From DASSUW01 sp963792385 (GTDB taxonomy: Bacteria > Actinomycetota > Thermoleophilia > Solirubrobacterales > Solirubrobacteraceae), in the NCBI GenBank assembly GCA_963792385.1, contig CAWBVZ010000007.1, positions 1-64,000 of the forward strand: a DNA stretch of 64,000 bases. The letters are read 5' to 3'. Both the position numbers and the translations under genes were made by a program. Each line of letters starts with the position of its first letter. Position 1 is the stretch's first letter. This document shows positions 44,026 to 52,069 of the stretch, piece after piece. The notes beneath the pieces were generated by a model. It searched no databases. It was given only the letters and a program-made list of their open reading frames with translations, and was not told the origin of the DNA.

Positions 44026-44029
44026 GCGC

Positions 44030-44926
44030 TCAGCGGGCATGACGGATCCGGTGCGCGCGCGCCCGCGCCGCGATCGTGGGCCAGCCCGACCCGTACGCCA
44101 GATAACACGCGGCGCCCGCGAGCAGGCGCTTCCGGTCCGCCGACAACGGCAGCGCGTCGATAACGGGCAGCGCCGCCTTGAGCACGATCGGTGCGGGCGA
44201 CGCCCGCCGATGACGGCGCCTGTCCGCGTAGAGCCGCGGATGCCGCTCGCGCAGCCTGGCGCAGCGCTCCGCGTGCCGGCTCGAGGAACTCGAGAGCCGG
44301 CGGCCCGGCTGGACCCGGTACTCGCCGGTGACCACGGGCACGCCGACGCCCGTATGGCCCGCCTCGGCGAGCGCCATCCACAGGTCCCAGTCCTCGTAAC
44401 CGCCGTCGAGCTGCCAGCCACCGGCCGCGAGCACGGCGTCGCGTCTGTACAGCGCGCTCAGGGGGAGGTGGTTCTGATAGCTGAGGTGCCACGGGTCGAG
44501 CGACGGCAGGCTGTGCTGCACGAAGTCGAGCCCGCCGAAATGGCGGGCGCTTCCCCACGCGGCGACGGCAGCTGGATTGCGATCCAGCTCGTCGCGCAGG
44601 AGCCGCAGTGCACCCGGCGCCAGACGGTCGTCGGCGTCCAGCGGGAGGGCGTACTCGGCGCGAGTGGCGCGCAGGCCGTTCATCCGCGCCGGCCCGGGGC
44701 CGCGGTTGCGCTGGTGCAGGACGCCGACACCGGCGGCGGCCAAACGTCGCAGCACCGTCGCGGTGGCAGGGTCTGTGGATCCGTCGTCGACGACGATGAC
44801 CTCGACCGGGACGTCCTGACGGCGCGCCGAATCGACGGCCTCCTCGAGCGTCGCTCCGTCGTCGTGGCACGGGATGACGACGGCGATCGGCGCCCGGGCG
44901 GCCGTGATATCACCGTCAGCGTTCAT
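44030..44926 (-). CDS. glycosyltransferase family 2
   Basis: A 298-residue GT-A enzyme. The N-terminal IAVVIPCHDDGATLEEAVDSARRQ, VIVVDDGSTD (nucleotide-binding Asp pair), PLDADDRLAPGALRLL (DxD) and GGYEDWDLWMALAEAG (catalytic ED) are intact. It is an inverting transferase adding a sugar on the cytoplasmic side. The ATG at 44924-44926 overlaps the end of the initiating transferase gene by 11 nt, so it probably adds the second or a later sugar to the lipid-linked unit. Confidence 0.9.
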   Translation of the reverse strand: MNADGDITAARAPIAVVIPCHDDGATLEEAVDSARRQDVPVEVIVVDDGSTDPATATVLRRLAAAGVGVLHQRNRGPGPARMNGLRATRAEYALPLDADDRLAPGALRLLRDELDRNPAAVAAWGSARHFGGLDFVQHSLPSLDPWHLSYQNHLPLSALYRRDAVLAAGGWQLDGGYEDWDLWMALAEAGHTGVGVPVVTGEYRVQPGRRLSSSSSRHAERCARLRERHPRLYADRRRHRRASPAPIVLKAALPVIDALPLSADRKRLLAGAACYLAYGSGWPTIAARARAHRIRHAR

Positions 44927-46361
44927 CGGCGAGCACGAACGTGGCGTTCTCCGGCTGCATGACCGGCTCGCGCTCGAAGAACAGCGTGGCCACCGTCTCA
45001 CACAGGATCAGGACGTCCACGCCGGCCGAGCGGTGTTTGGCGTAGTACAGGTCGTGGCAGAGCTTCCAGGCCGACCCGATGTCCGACCCGGCGTATCCGC
45101 ACCGGATCTGCGCCCAGCCCGTGATACCAGGGCGCATCAGATGCCGTCGCTGGTAGAACGGCAGCATCCGCTCGAGGCGGTCGACGAAGTGTGGCTGCTC
45201 GGGCCGCGGGCCGACGAGGCTCATCTCACCGCGCAGCACATTGAGCAGCTGGGGCAGCTCATCGAGATGCGTGCGACGAAGCCACCCGCCCACGCGCGTC
45301 ATCCGCGGATCGTCCGGGCAGGCCCACTGTGCCGACGCGTCGGCGTCGACCCGCATCGTCCGCAGCTTGTGCAGGCGGAACCGTCGGCCACCCTCGCCGA
45401 TCCGCACGTGCGTGAACAGCGCCGGACCGCCGTCCCGCCGGATCAGCAGGACGAGCACGGGCAGCAGAGGCAGCGCCAGGATGAGCGCGATCGACGCTCC
45501 GGCGACGTCGACGATGCGCTTGAGCGGCGCCGCCGAGGCGCGCGCATGCGGGTCGGCCAGGCACTGGAACCAGGAAGCGTTGATCTCGGCCGTGGGGACA
45601 TGGCCGAAAACCTCCTCGAAGAGCGACGAGAGCTCGACAAGCCGAACCGGCAGGCCCAGGCACGAGTCGGCCACCTCGCTGAAAACCGCCAACCGCGGGG
45701 CCTCGGTGCCCATGACGAGCAGGTCGATGTCGTGCTCGGAGACGATCTGAGCGAGCTCGCCCAGCTCACCGAGCCGGCGAGGAGCGGGTGCGGGGGCGGC
45801 TCCCGGGTACGTCACGCAGCCCACGAGCACGTACTGGCGAGTGCCCACGGCGTCGAGCGCGAGGGCGAGCCGTCCGGCCGCGACCGGCGGGCCGATGAAC
45901 GCCGCGCGCGCGCCGCCGGGCGCGGGCGAGCCCAACAGCCCAGCCACGACGCCGGTCACGGCGAGCGCGGCCAGTAGGTCGAGTGCGCCCTCCGAGGGCG
46001 TCCCGGCCAGCATTTCGACGATCGCGAGCCCGCCGAGACCCAGGAACGGGCCCATGAACGGATACACGTGTCGCATGAGGGGGAGGAGGGCGGCCTGGGC
46101 GGCGACCCTGCGGGCGAGGCAGGCGCCCACCACCAGCGCGCAGAACGCGAGCACGGCGATGCGTGGGCGATCCGGAGGCTGGGTCAGGAGAGCGACCACG
46201 ATCGCTCCGCCCAGCGGCGCCACGACCACGTCGAGCTGAGGCGCCAGCCACCGCGATGGGCGCCAAGCGGCGGGGATCTGAGGCCACGCCGGCCGCCGCG
46301 CGGCGGGCGGCCCGTTCGACCTGAGAAAGACGGTCACGGGCCGACCGTATGGGCGCCGCAT
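44916..46361 (-). CDS. undecaprenyl-phosphate sugar phosphotransferase (initiating enzyme)
   Basis: A 481-residue polyprenyl glycosyl-1-phosphate transferase (WbaP/PssY type). About five N-terminal helices and a CoA-binding-like domain are followed by the catalytic domain: FKRIVDVAGASIALILALPLLPVLVLLIRRD, FRLHKLRTMRVDA, HLDELPQLLNVLRGEMSLVGPRPE and RPGITGWAQIRCGY. It starts the polysaccharide by putting a sugar-phosphate on undecaprenyl phosphate. The start is ATG 46361; a GTG at 46340 is also possible. It is the committed step of the locus. Confidence 0.92.
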   Translation of the reverse strand: MRRPYGRPVTVFLRSNGPPAARRPAWPQIPAAWRPSRWLAPQLDVVVAPLGGAIVVALLTQPPDRPRIAVLAFCALVVGACLARRVAAQAALLPLMRHVYPFMGPFLGLGGLAIVEMLAGTPSEGALDLLAALAVTGVVAGLLGSPAPGGARAAFIGPPVAAGRLALALDAVGTRQYVLVGCVTYPGAAPAPAPRRLGELGELAQIVSEHDIDLLVMGTEAPRLAVFSEVADSCLGLPVRLVELSSLFEEVFGHVPTAEINASWFQCLADPHARASAAPLKRIVDVAGASIALILALPLLPVLVLLIRRDGGPALFTHVRIGEGGRRFRLHKLRTMRVDADASAQWACPDDPRMTRVGGWLRRTHLDELPQLLNVLRGEMSLVGPRPEQPHFVDRLERMLPFYQRRHLMRPGITGWAQIRCGYAGSDIGSAWKLCHDLYYAKHRSAGVDVLILCETVATLFFEREPVMQPENATFVLADER

Positions 46362-46399
46362 TGGGAGTCCGTCGCCCCGCCCGTTGGACGGCGGTTTGT

Positions 46400-47932
46400 C
46401 TAGCCGGAAGCCGGTCCAGAGCCGGGTTCGGCGGCAATCGAGGCCGCGCTGGCCGCGTGCGCGCCGTTCTGCGACCCACCGCGCGGGCGCGCCGGCGGCC
46501 GGCGGGGCACGGTCAGGTCCGTCCGCGCGATCGGTGCGCCCTCGTCGGGTGAGCAGATCACGACCAGCCCGAGACCGCGCAGCCCGAGGGCGTCGACGAG
46601 CCGCCGGGCCGCAGCGGCGTCCGCTGTCGTGGCCACGCCGAGCCGTGCGGCAAGGACGACGGCCGTGGGACGCGCAGCGAGCTGCCGGAGCCGCGCTGCG
46701 CGTGCGACGCGCGGGCTCTGGACCACGACGTAGCGGTAGTCCGTGCCCTTGAGCTCTTCGAGTTGCTCGTCGATGTCGGTACAGCGCAGCGTCGGCACGT
46801 CGGCCGCCGGCTGCGGGCGCCGCCGCGACCGCTCGTCCGGCACGTCGAAGCGTACGAGCACTGTGGCGTGGCCGCTCCAGGCCAGCGAGCGGGCGAGCCC
46901 CGCGGCCACCTGCGCGGCGCCGTCGTACTCGTCAACACCGTGGACCAGCACGATCCGCTGGCCGCGCGGCGGCAGCGCACCGCGGACCGCGCCCTGGAGC
47001 GCTGCCTCTTCGATCACCGTCTGGTCGACGACCGTGGAGGCGCGACGCCGGTGGCCCAGGATGCGGCGCAGCCACCTCGCCGGCTCGTTGTCCCGCGCCG
47101 GGGGCAGCGTGGCGATCAGCGGGAGAGCCACCATCTGGCTCAACGTGCGGGCGTCGGGCAGCGGTGGCCGGAGGCGGTCACGGGCGACCGCGATCAGCAC
47201 TGCGACCAGGAGCGCCGCGAAAGCCGCGAGCACGGCGCTCCGCAGCGGGCGCGGGGCGTAGGGGACGGCAGGCACCGCCGCACGCTCGACGAGTCTCAGG
47301 CCCGAGTCGGTCGTCACCTCGGATACCGCGAGGTCGCTCAGGCGCTCGCGCATCGGCTCGAGCGTGGTGGCTGGCGCGCCGGCCTTGCGCAATCGCTCGA
47401 CCTCATCCGCGAGCCCCGCGCGCGCCCGTGTCGCCGCGAGGCGCTCCACGCGCTCGCTCTCGGCGATGAACGCGGTCGCGACGGCGTTCGCGGCGCGCGC
47501 GACGCGGGTCGGATCCTTCCCCGTGACGACGACATCGAGGATGCTCGCGGCGGGGTCCACCTTGGCCGTCACGCTTCCGGCGAGCGTCGCCACGGTCTCG
47601 CCCGGGAGGCGCCGCGCGGCGCCGGCGAGCACAACCGGCGCCGTGACGAGCTCGCGGCCGGTGGCGAGCTGCCGGTCGGCGGTCGCGATGTCGACACCCT
47701 CACCGGCGGCGGGATCGTCCGCGATCCGTGCGCTGGCGCGATAGCGAGCCGGCGACAGCAACGACACCGCAAGCACCAACCCAGTGACGAGCACCACGAT
47801 CGCCAGCACCAGCCGGGCGCTCCGGCGGATGGCGCTGGACACGCGCCGCAGGTCGACCGGGGCGTCCATGTCGCGTTCCGAGGGCGCGCGCTCCGGAGCC
47901 GTGCTGTCGCGTGAGTCGAGCTGCTCGGTCAT
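46400..47932 (-). CDS. Wzz/YveK-like chain-length co-polymerase with degenerate BY-kinase domain
   Basis: A 510-residue protein with membrane helices near 40-60 and 225-250 and an extracytoplasmic loop between (Wzz-type: SPARYRASARI, LDVVVTGKDPTRVARAANAVATAFI). A cytoplasmic P-loop-like domain follows (about 300-450). The place of a Walker A motif reads VLVHGVDEYDGAAQ, lacking the GK(S/T), so the kinase-type domain probably does not bind ATP in the usual way. It would set chain length and couple polymerase to export. It lies 38 nt upstream of the initiating transferase, on the same strand. Confidence 0.85.
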   Translation of the reverse strand: MTEQLDSRDSTAPERAPSERDMDAPVDLRRVSSAIRRSARLVLAIVVLVTGLVLAVSLLSPARYRASARIADDPAAGEGVDIATADRQLATGRELVTAPVVLAGAARRLPGETVATLAGSVTAKVDPAASILDVVVTGKDPTRVARAANAVATAFIAESERVERLAATRARAGLADEVERLRKAGAPATTLEPMRERLSDLAVSEVTTDSGLRLVERAAVPAVPYAPRPLRSAVLAAFAALLVAVLIAVARDRLRPPLPDARTLSQMVALPLIATLPPARDNEPARWLRRILGHRRRASTVVDQTVIEEAALQGAVRGALPPRGQRIVLVHGVDEYDGAAQVAAGLARSLAWSGHATVLVRFDVPDERSRRRPQPAADVPTLRCTDIDEQLEELKGTDYRYVVVQSPRVARAARLRQLAARPTAVVLAARLGVATTADAAAARRLVDALGLRGLGLVVICSPDEGAPIARTDLTVPRRPPARPRGGSQNGAHAASAASIAAEPGSGPASG

Positions 47933-48020
47933 AGGGCCGCGTGGCCGGGCCCGTGATGCAGCCCCGCCGCCTTCTGGGACGCGACGCTAGCTCTCGGGCG
48001 TTAGATCCCCGTTGGCCGCT

Positions 48021-48053
48021 GGTTAGGGTGACACATTTACCCTTGCGCTAACC
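48021..48053. promoter_or_regulatory. dyad in the regulator/co-polymerase intergenic region
   Basis: GGTTAG (48021-48026) and CTAACC (48048-48053) are perfect inverted arms, with a nested GGGT (48026-48029)/ACCC (48039-48042) that shares its first G. It lies in the AT-richer part of the 225-bp gap between the Wzz-like gene and the SARP-type regulator. It could be an operator or a small hairpin; function is unproven. Confidence 0.4.
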
Positions 48054-48083
48054 GGGCAATATGTAATAAAGGTGTCAGTTCAC

Positions 48084-48101
48084 GCGACATTTGCGACATT
48101 T
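48084..48101. repeat. tandem 9-bp direct repeat upstream of SARP-type regulator
   Basis: GCGACATTT occurs twice without a gap (48084-48092, 48093-48101), about 57 bp before the regulator's GTG. SARP/OmpR-type activators bind short direct repeats, so this is a candidate autoregulatory site. The spacing of 9 bp is shorter than the 11 bp typical of SARP sites, which weakens the idea. Confidence 0.35.
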
Positions 48102-48157
48102 GGATGACAGCCCACGGCGCGGAGTGGCCTGTGAGCCGGAAGACGGGATAGACGAAG

Positions 48158-49375
48158 GTGACTTCCAACGAGGCGGGACCCCCGAAGCGTGACCGGCGTG
48201 GAGGCGAGGGTGTCGTCTTGGTCGACAAGCGCGGCCGCGTGGTCTGGTGGAGCGCGGCCATCGACAAGAGCCTTCAGCGCGCCGGGCTGCGGTGGAGCCT
48301 CGGAATGCGCTGTTGCGACGCGCTCGACTGCGCCGCGAACCTGGACGCTGCGGGCGGTAGCGCTGGGAACGGCTGCCTGACCGCGCGTGCGCTCGGGGCC
48401 GAGAATGGGCTCGCGGCTCTGCAGTGGCACGGCGGCGAGGCCGGCCACGCACTCGACGCCATCATGACGGCGCGCACGATCCGCTCGGGTGCCGAGCCGA
48501 TCGTCGCGTTCGAGCTGCGCTTCCAGGGCGCCGCCGGCAGCGCCGGACGGCCGGAGCGCGACGTCAAGGTGGCGGCGCTCGGCCGGCTCTCCGTCAGCGT
48601 CGACGGGCGCTCCCGGGACGGCGACTGGCTGCAGCATCGGCCGGGCGAGGTGTTCCGCTACCTGCTCGCCTCGCGCGACGGCGCCCAGCGCTCGGAAGCG
48701 ATCGCCAGCGCACTGTGGCCGGATCGCGGGCCGTCAGCCGTCGCGAACGTCCGGTACTGCATCTTCAAGCTGCGCGAGCAGCTCGCCGAGCGCGGGGATC
48801 TCGCCGACTCGCTGGTCGCGCGCGACGCCGCCGGCTACCGCATCGATCTGCGGCGGGTCGAGCTCGACGTCGACGTCTTCCAGACGAAGTCCGCGACTGG
48901 TATCGCCGCACACAGGCGCGGTGAGCCGGAGAAGGCCGAGGCGATGCTCGCGGAGGCGCTCTCGCTCTACCGCGGAGAGTTCCTGAGCGACGATCCCTAC
49001 GCGGACTGGGCGTTCAACGAGCGCGAGTACCTGCGGTCGCTGGCCGGCAAGGGCCTCGCGGCGATGGCCCAGATCTCGCTCTCGGCAGGCCGGCTCGTGA
49101 GCGCCGCCGACCACTTGCAGCGGCTCGCACAGCTGGAGCCCTTCGACTCCCACGTCCACCAGATGCTGATCGAGGTCTGCCTCCGCCGCGGCCGGCGGAC
49201 GGAGGCGCTGCGCCACTACCATGCCCTCCGCGCCCGCCTGTACCGCGCGTTCGGCGAGCAGCCGGATTTCGAGTTGACGAGCGTGGCCGCGGGGCTCGCC
49301 TGCCGGCAGCGCGAGCCGGTCGGGGCTCGGTCTCAGCGCCCGCCCTCCGGTGGACTCATCCTCGATGCCCGTTGA
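48158..49375 (+). CDS. SARP/BTAD-type transcriptional regulator with PAS-like N-terminus
   Basis: A 405-residue regulator. The N-terminal 15-100 reads like a PAS domain (GVVLVDKRGRVVWWSAAIDKSL) with clustered cysteines (RCCDALDC, 'GNGC'). A winged-helix OmpR-type domain (about 135-215: LGRLSVSVDGR, QHRPGEVFRYLLASRDG, SALWPDRGPSAVANVRYCIFKLREQL) and a BTAD helical repeat domain (about 235-375: DVDVFQ, LSLYRGEFLSDDPYADWAFNEREYL) follow. It sits divergent from the Wzz-like gene at the edge of the polysaccharide locus, which it probably controls. PAS plus cysteines suggests redox or ligand sensing (inference). Confidence 0.82.
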   Translation: MTSNEAGPPKRDRRGGEGVVLVDKRGRVVWWSAAIDKSLQRAGLRWSLGMRCCDALDCAANLDAAGGSAGNGCLTARALGAENGLAALQWHGGEAGHALDAIMTARTIRSGAEPIVAFELRFQGAAGSAGRPERDVKVAALGRLSVSVDGRSRDGDWLQHRPGEVFRYLLASRDGAQRSEAIASALWPDRGPSAVANVRYCIFKLREQLAERGDLADSLVARDAAGYRIDLRRVELDVDVFQTKSATGIAAHRRGEPEKAEAMLAEALSLYRGEFLSDDPYADWAFNEREYLRSLAGKGLAAMAQISLSAGRLVSAADHLQRLAQLEPFDSHVHQMLIEVCLRRGRRTEALRHYHALRARLYRAFGEQPDFELTSVAAGLACRQREPVGARSQRPPSGGLILDAR

Positions 49376-49514
49376 ACACCTTTCCGGCGAGTGATATCGC
49401 CAACGCGCCAACGCGTGTTACTGGTGAACTCCACAAATGTGACTGTAATATCACGACGCTGTGACCCGAAACTACGTGTGCCGAGAAGCCACTTCGGGGA
49501 CCGTGACAACTAAT

Positions 49515-50165
49515 ATGGACAAGCAAGACGACTCGCAGGCCGACGGGGGCCCGGATTGCCAGCAGGACCCGGGAAGCGTAGAGTCGCGCGCCATGAGCGG
49601 CCGGAGCGTCCTGGCGGACGACGCGGTGCGGCACTACCTCAGCCTTCCGTACCGGATCGCGCTGACCCGCGACGGGCAGGACGAGGAGCGGCCATGGCTG
49701 GCGACGGTCGAGGAGCTCGCGGGATGCGACGCGCGCGGGTCGACGGCGGCGGACGCCGCGAGCCGGATCGTCCACGCGCTCGCCGAGTGGGTCGCGAGCG
49801 CTCGTGCGGAAGGCCGCGAGGTGCCGGAGCCGCGCGCCGGCAAGTCCCATAGCGGCAGGCTCCTACTGCGCATGCCGCAGAGCCTGCACAGCGATCTGGC
49901 CGACGCCGCCGAGCGCGACCAGGTCAGCCTCAATTCCTACATCAACTCGCTGCTGATCGTGGCGTTCCAGTCGCGGCGCCCCGAGTGGGCGGGTCTCGCC
50001 AGCGGCGAGCCGGCGCCGATCACGGAGCGCGGCTTGGACTCCACCCAGGCGCCCGATCACACGGCGCGGCTGCAGCGGTTCCTGGCGATCGCGCTCGCTG
50101 CGAACGTCCTCGTCGTCGCGATTGCCGCGACGATCGCGGTGATACTGCTGTTCACCGCGGCATAG
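49515..50165 (+). CDS. HicB-like protein with ribbon-helix-helix domain and C-terminal membrane helix
   Basis: About 216 residues. Residues 45-105 have the HicB-type partial RNase H fold (YRIALTRDGQDEERPWLATVEELAGCDARGSTAADA). Residues 113-152 form a ribbon-helix-helix (GRLLLRMPQSLHSDLADAAERDQVSLNSYINSLL). Residues 188-214 are one hydrophobic helix. A membrane anchor on a HicB/RHH protein is unusual, and no HicA toxin gene is nearby. Starts at GTG 49461 or ATG 49593 are possible; none has a strong ribosome site. It lies beside the polysaccharide regulator. A membrane-held regulator is inference. Confidence 0.65.
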   Translation: MDKQDDSQADGGPDCQQDPGSVESRAMSGRSVLADDAVRHYLSLPYRIALTRDGQDEERPWLATVEELAGCDARGSTAADAASRIVHALAEWVASARAEGREVPEPRAGKSHSGRLLLRMPQSLHSDLADAAERDQVSLNSYINSLLIVAFQSRRPEWAGLASGEPAPITERGLDSTQAPDHTARLQRFLAIALAANVLVVAIAATIAVILLFTAA

Positions 50166-50170
50166 CGCGG

Positions 50171-51082
50171 CTAGCCGACCGGCACGGCCGCGCGCTGCCG
50201 GCCGAGCCCCTCGCGCAACTCGGTGTGCGCGCGCCAACCGAGCGATCGCCGTGCCGCCGCGGGGTCGAGGCACGAGCGCTCGATCTCGCCGGGCCGCCGC
50301 GGCGCGTACTCGACCGGGACGCCGAGCCACTCGGCGACCTGCATCACCGATGTCTCGCGACCGCTTGAGATGTTGAGCGCACCGGAGACGGCGCTGCCGC
50401 CGGCCGTCACGAAGGCGGCGGCCACGTCGCTGACGTGGACGTAGTCGCGGGTCTGCAGCCCGTCGCCGAAAACGAGCGCCGGCCGCCCGTCGGTGGCGGC
50501 GGCCGAGAAGATCGCCACCACCCCGGCTTCGCCGTGCGGGTTCTGCCGCGGCCCATAGACGTTGGCCATTCGCAGCGCGAGCGTCGACAGGCCGTGCAGG
50601 CGCGCGTAGAGCGCAAGGTACGACTCCGCGGCGGCCTTGCTCGCGCCATACGGGGAGAGCGGCTCCGCGGGGGAGACCTCGGTCGTCGGGATCGCGGCCG
50701 GCCGTCCGTACACCGCGGCGGTCGAGGCGAGCACCACGCGCCTGGCAGTGGTCCTGCGGGCCGCGTCGAGCATGGTGGTGGTCCCGACGACATTGACGTT
50801 CGCGTCGAATGCCGGGTCGTCGACCGACCGGCGGACGTCGATCTGGGCAGCCAGATGGAAGACCACGTCGGGCCGGATGATGGCCGCGAGCGTGGCCATC
50901 CACGGTGTGTCCGTCACGTCCTCGGTGTGCAGCTCGGCACCGCGCTCGAGCGCCGTCTCGACGTTCGCCAGCCGCCCGGATGACAGATCGTCGATCACGT
51001 GCACCTCGTGGCCGCCGGCGACGAGCGCGTCGGTGACGTGCGAGCCGATGAAGCCGGCTCCGCCGGTGACGAGGGCCTTCAC
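50171..51082 (-). CDS. NAD-dependent sugar-nucleotide epimerase/dehydratase
   Basis: A 303-residue short-chain dehydrogenase/reductase of the extended class. The NAD-binding VTGGAGFIGSHV is at residues 5-16, DDLSSGR at 31-37, and the catalytic pair is Tyr145/Lys149 (SPYGASK) with Ser/Thr in ASTAAVYG. MANVYGPRQNP and GDGLQTRDYVHVSDVA are characteristic of UDP-glucose 4-epimerase/GDP-mannose relatives. It would supply a modified NDP-sugar to the polysaccharide pathway. The GTG (51080-51082) directly precedes the Rossmann motif and was chosen over an upstream in-frame start. Confidence 0.9.
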   Translation of the reverse strand: MKALVTGGAGFIGSHVTDALVAGGHEVHVIDDLSSGRLANVETALERGAELHTEDVTDTPWMATLAAIIRPDVVFHLAAQIDVRRSVDDPAFDANVNVVGTTTMLDAARRTTARRVVLASTAAVYGRPAAIPTTEVSPAEPLSPYGASKAAAESYLALYARLHGLSTLALRMANVYGPRQNPHGEAGVVAIFSAAATDGRPALVFGDGLQTRDYVHVSDVAAAFVTAGGSAVSGALNISSGRETSVMQVAEWLGVPVEYAPRRPGEIERSCLDPAAARRSLGWRAHTELREGLGRQRAAVPVG

Positions 51083-51170
51083 GGCCCGACTCAACCACGT
51101 CCCGGCGCGGCTCCCAAGCCGGTCAAACGTGCATCTCACGCAGGTCCAACCGGGCCGCGCCAAGTCGGGG

Positions 51171-52037
51171 CTAAACAGCTCCGAGGGCTTCGGCCAGCGC
51201 GGCGCTCGTCGAGCCGTCGGCCGCGCCGTGCGCCGGGTTGTGCTCGGTGACCGTGACCGTGGTGACGCGCGGGTCCGCGACGAGCACGTCCAGCACCGCG
51301 CGCGCGGTCGCGAACGGCATGCCGATGTTCAGGCCGGTGTTCTCGGACAGCGGCAGGTCGACGAAGTCGACCACGTCGACGTCGAAGTGCACGAGCAGAT
51401 GGTCGTGGTCGAGGAGGTCGAGCGCGCGCGACGCGGCGGCGCGCGGGTCGGCGATCACGTCCGCCATCGCGATCGCGCGGATGCCGTGCTCCTCGATCGC
51501 CCGTCGCTCGGCCGGCTGCGTCTGGTCCGGATCGGCGGCGAGCAGCACGACGTCGGCGGGCGCGAGCAGCGGCGTCCGCGGCCCGAGCCCGGCGACCGCG
51601 GGGACGGAGCCGTCGAGCGCGAGCATGTGGGCGACGCCCATCCAGTCGAGCGTCCCGGACCGCACCGTCGCGGGCGTGTTCAGGTCCGGGTGCATGTCGA
51701 AGTAGACGAGTCCGACGCGCTCGTGCCCGGCGCGCAGCGCGCCCGCCACGACGCCGAGCTCGACCGTGCAGTCGCCGCCGAGCACCAGCGCGCGTCGGCC
51801 GTCTTGCAGGGCCGCCTCCACCTTCGCGGCCACCTCGCCGGCCGCCTCCGCGACCGCGGCGGCGTTCTGCGCGCGGCGGTGATCGCGGTCGGGCGCCCAG
51901 CGCCGCAGCGTCGTGTCGCCGAGGTCGGTCAGCCCTGAGGCGATCCCGGCGTCGCGCAGCGCACGCGGAGCCTGCTCCTGGCCGGGAGCGTGCGCGCCCA
52001 TGCTCGTCGGCGCTCCGATGAGGGCGGTCGTCGTCAC
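51171..52037 (-). CDS. arginase/agmatinase-fold ureohydrolase-like protein
   Basis: A 288-residue protein of the arginase superfamily, where a dinuclear Mn site hydrolyses guanidino or formimino groups. Metal motifs DMHPD (Asp114, His116, Asp118) and DVD (Asp219, Asp221) are present. The first motif reads GGDC (Cys90) where canonical enzymes have GGDH, so one His ligand is a Cys. ENTGLNIGMPF and TVTEHNPAHG resemble the arginase substrate loops. Either metal binding is altered or the activity differs from arginase. It stands alone between the epimerase and the phosphatase gene. Confidence 0.8.
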   Translation of the reverse strand: MTTTALIGAPTSMGAHAPGQEQAPRALRDAGIASGLTDLGDTTLRRWAPDRDHRRAQNAAAVAEAAGEVAAKVEAALQDGRRALVLGGDCTVELGVVAGALRAGHERVGLVYFDMHPDLNTPATVRSGTLDWMGVAHMLALDGSVPAVAGLGPRTPLLAPADVVLLAADPDQTQPAERRAIEEHGIRAIAMADVIADPRAAASRALDLLDHDHLLVHFDVDVVDFVDLPLSENTGLNIGMPFATARAVLDVLVADPRVTTVTVTEHNPAHGAADGSTSAALAEALGAV

Positions 52038-52069
52038 CGCCGTAAAGCTTACACCGGTGACTACGTTGA

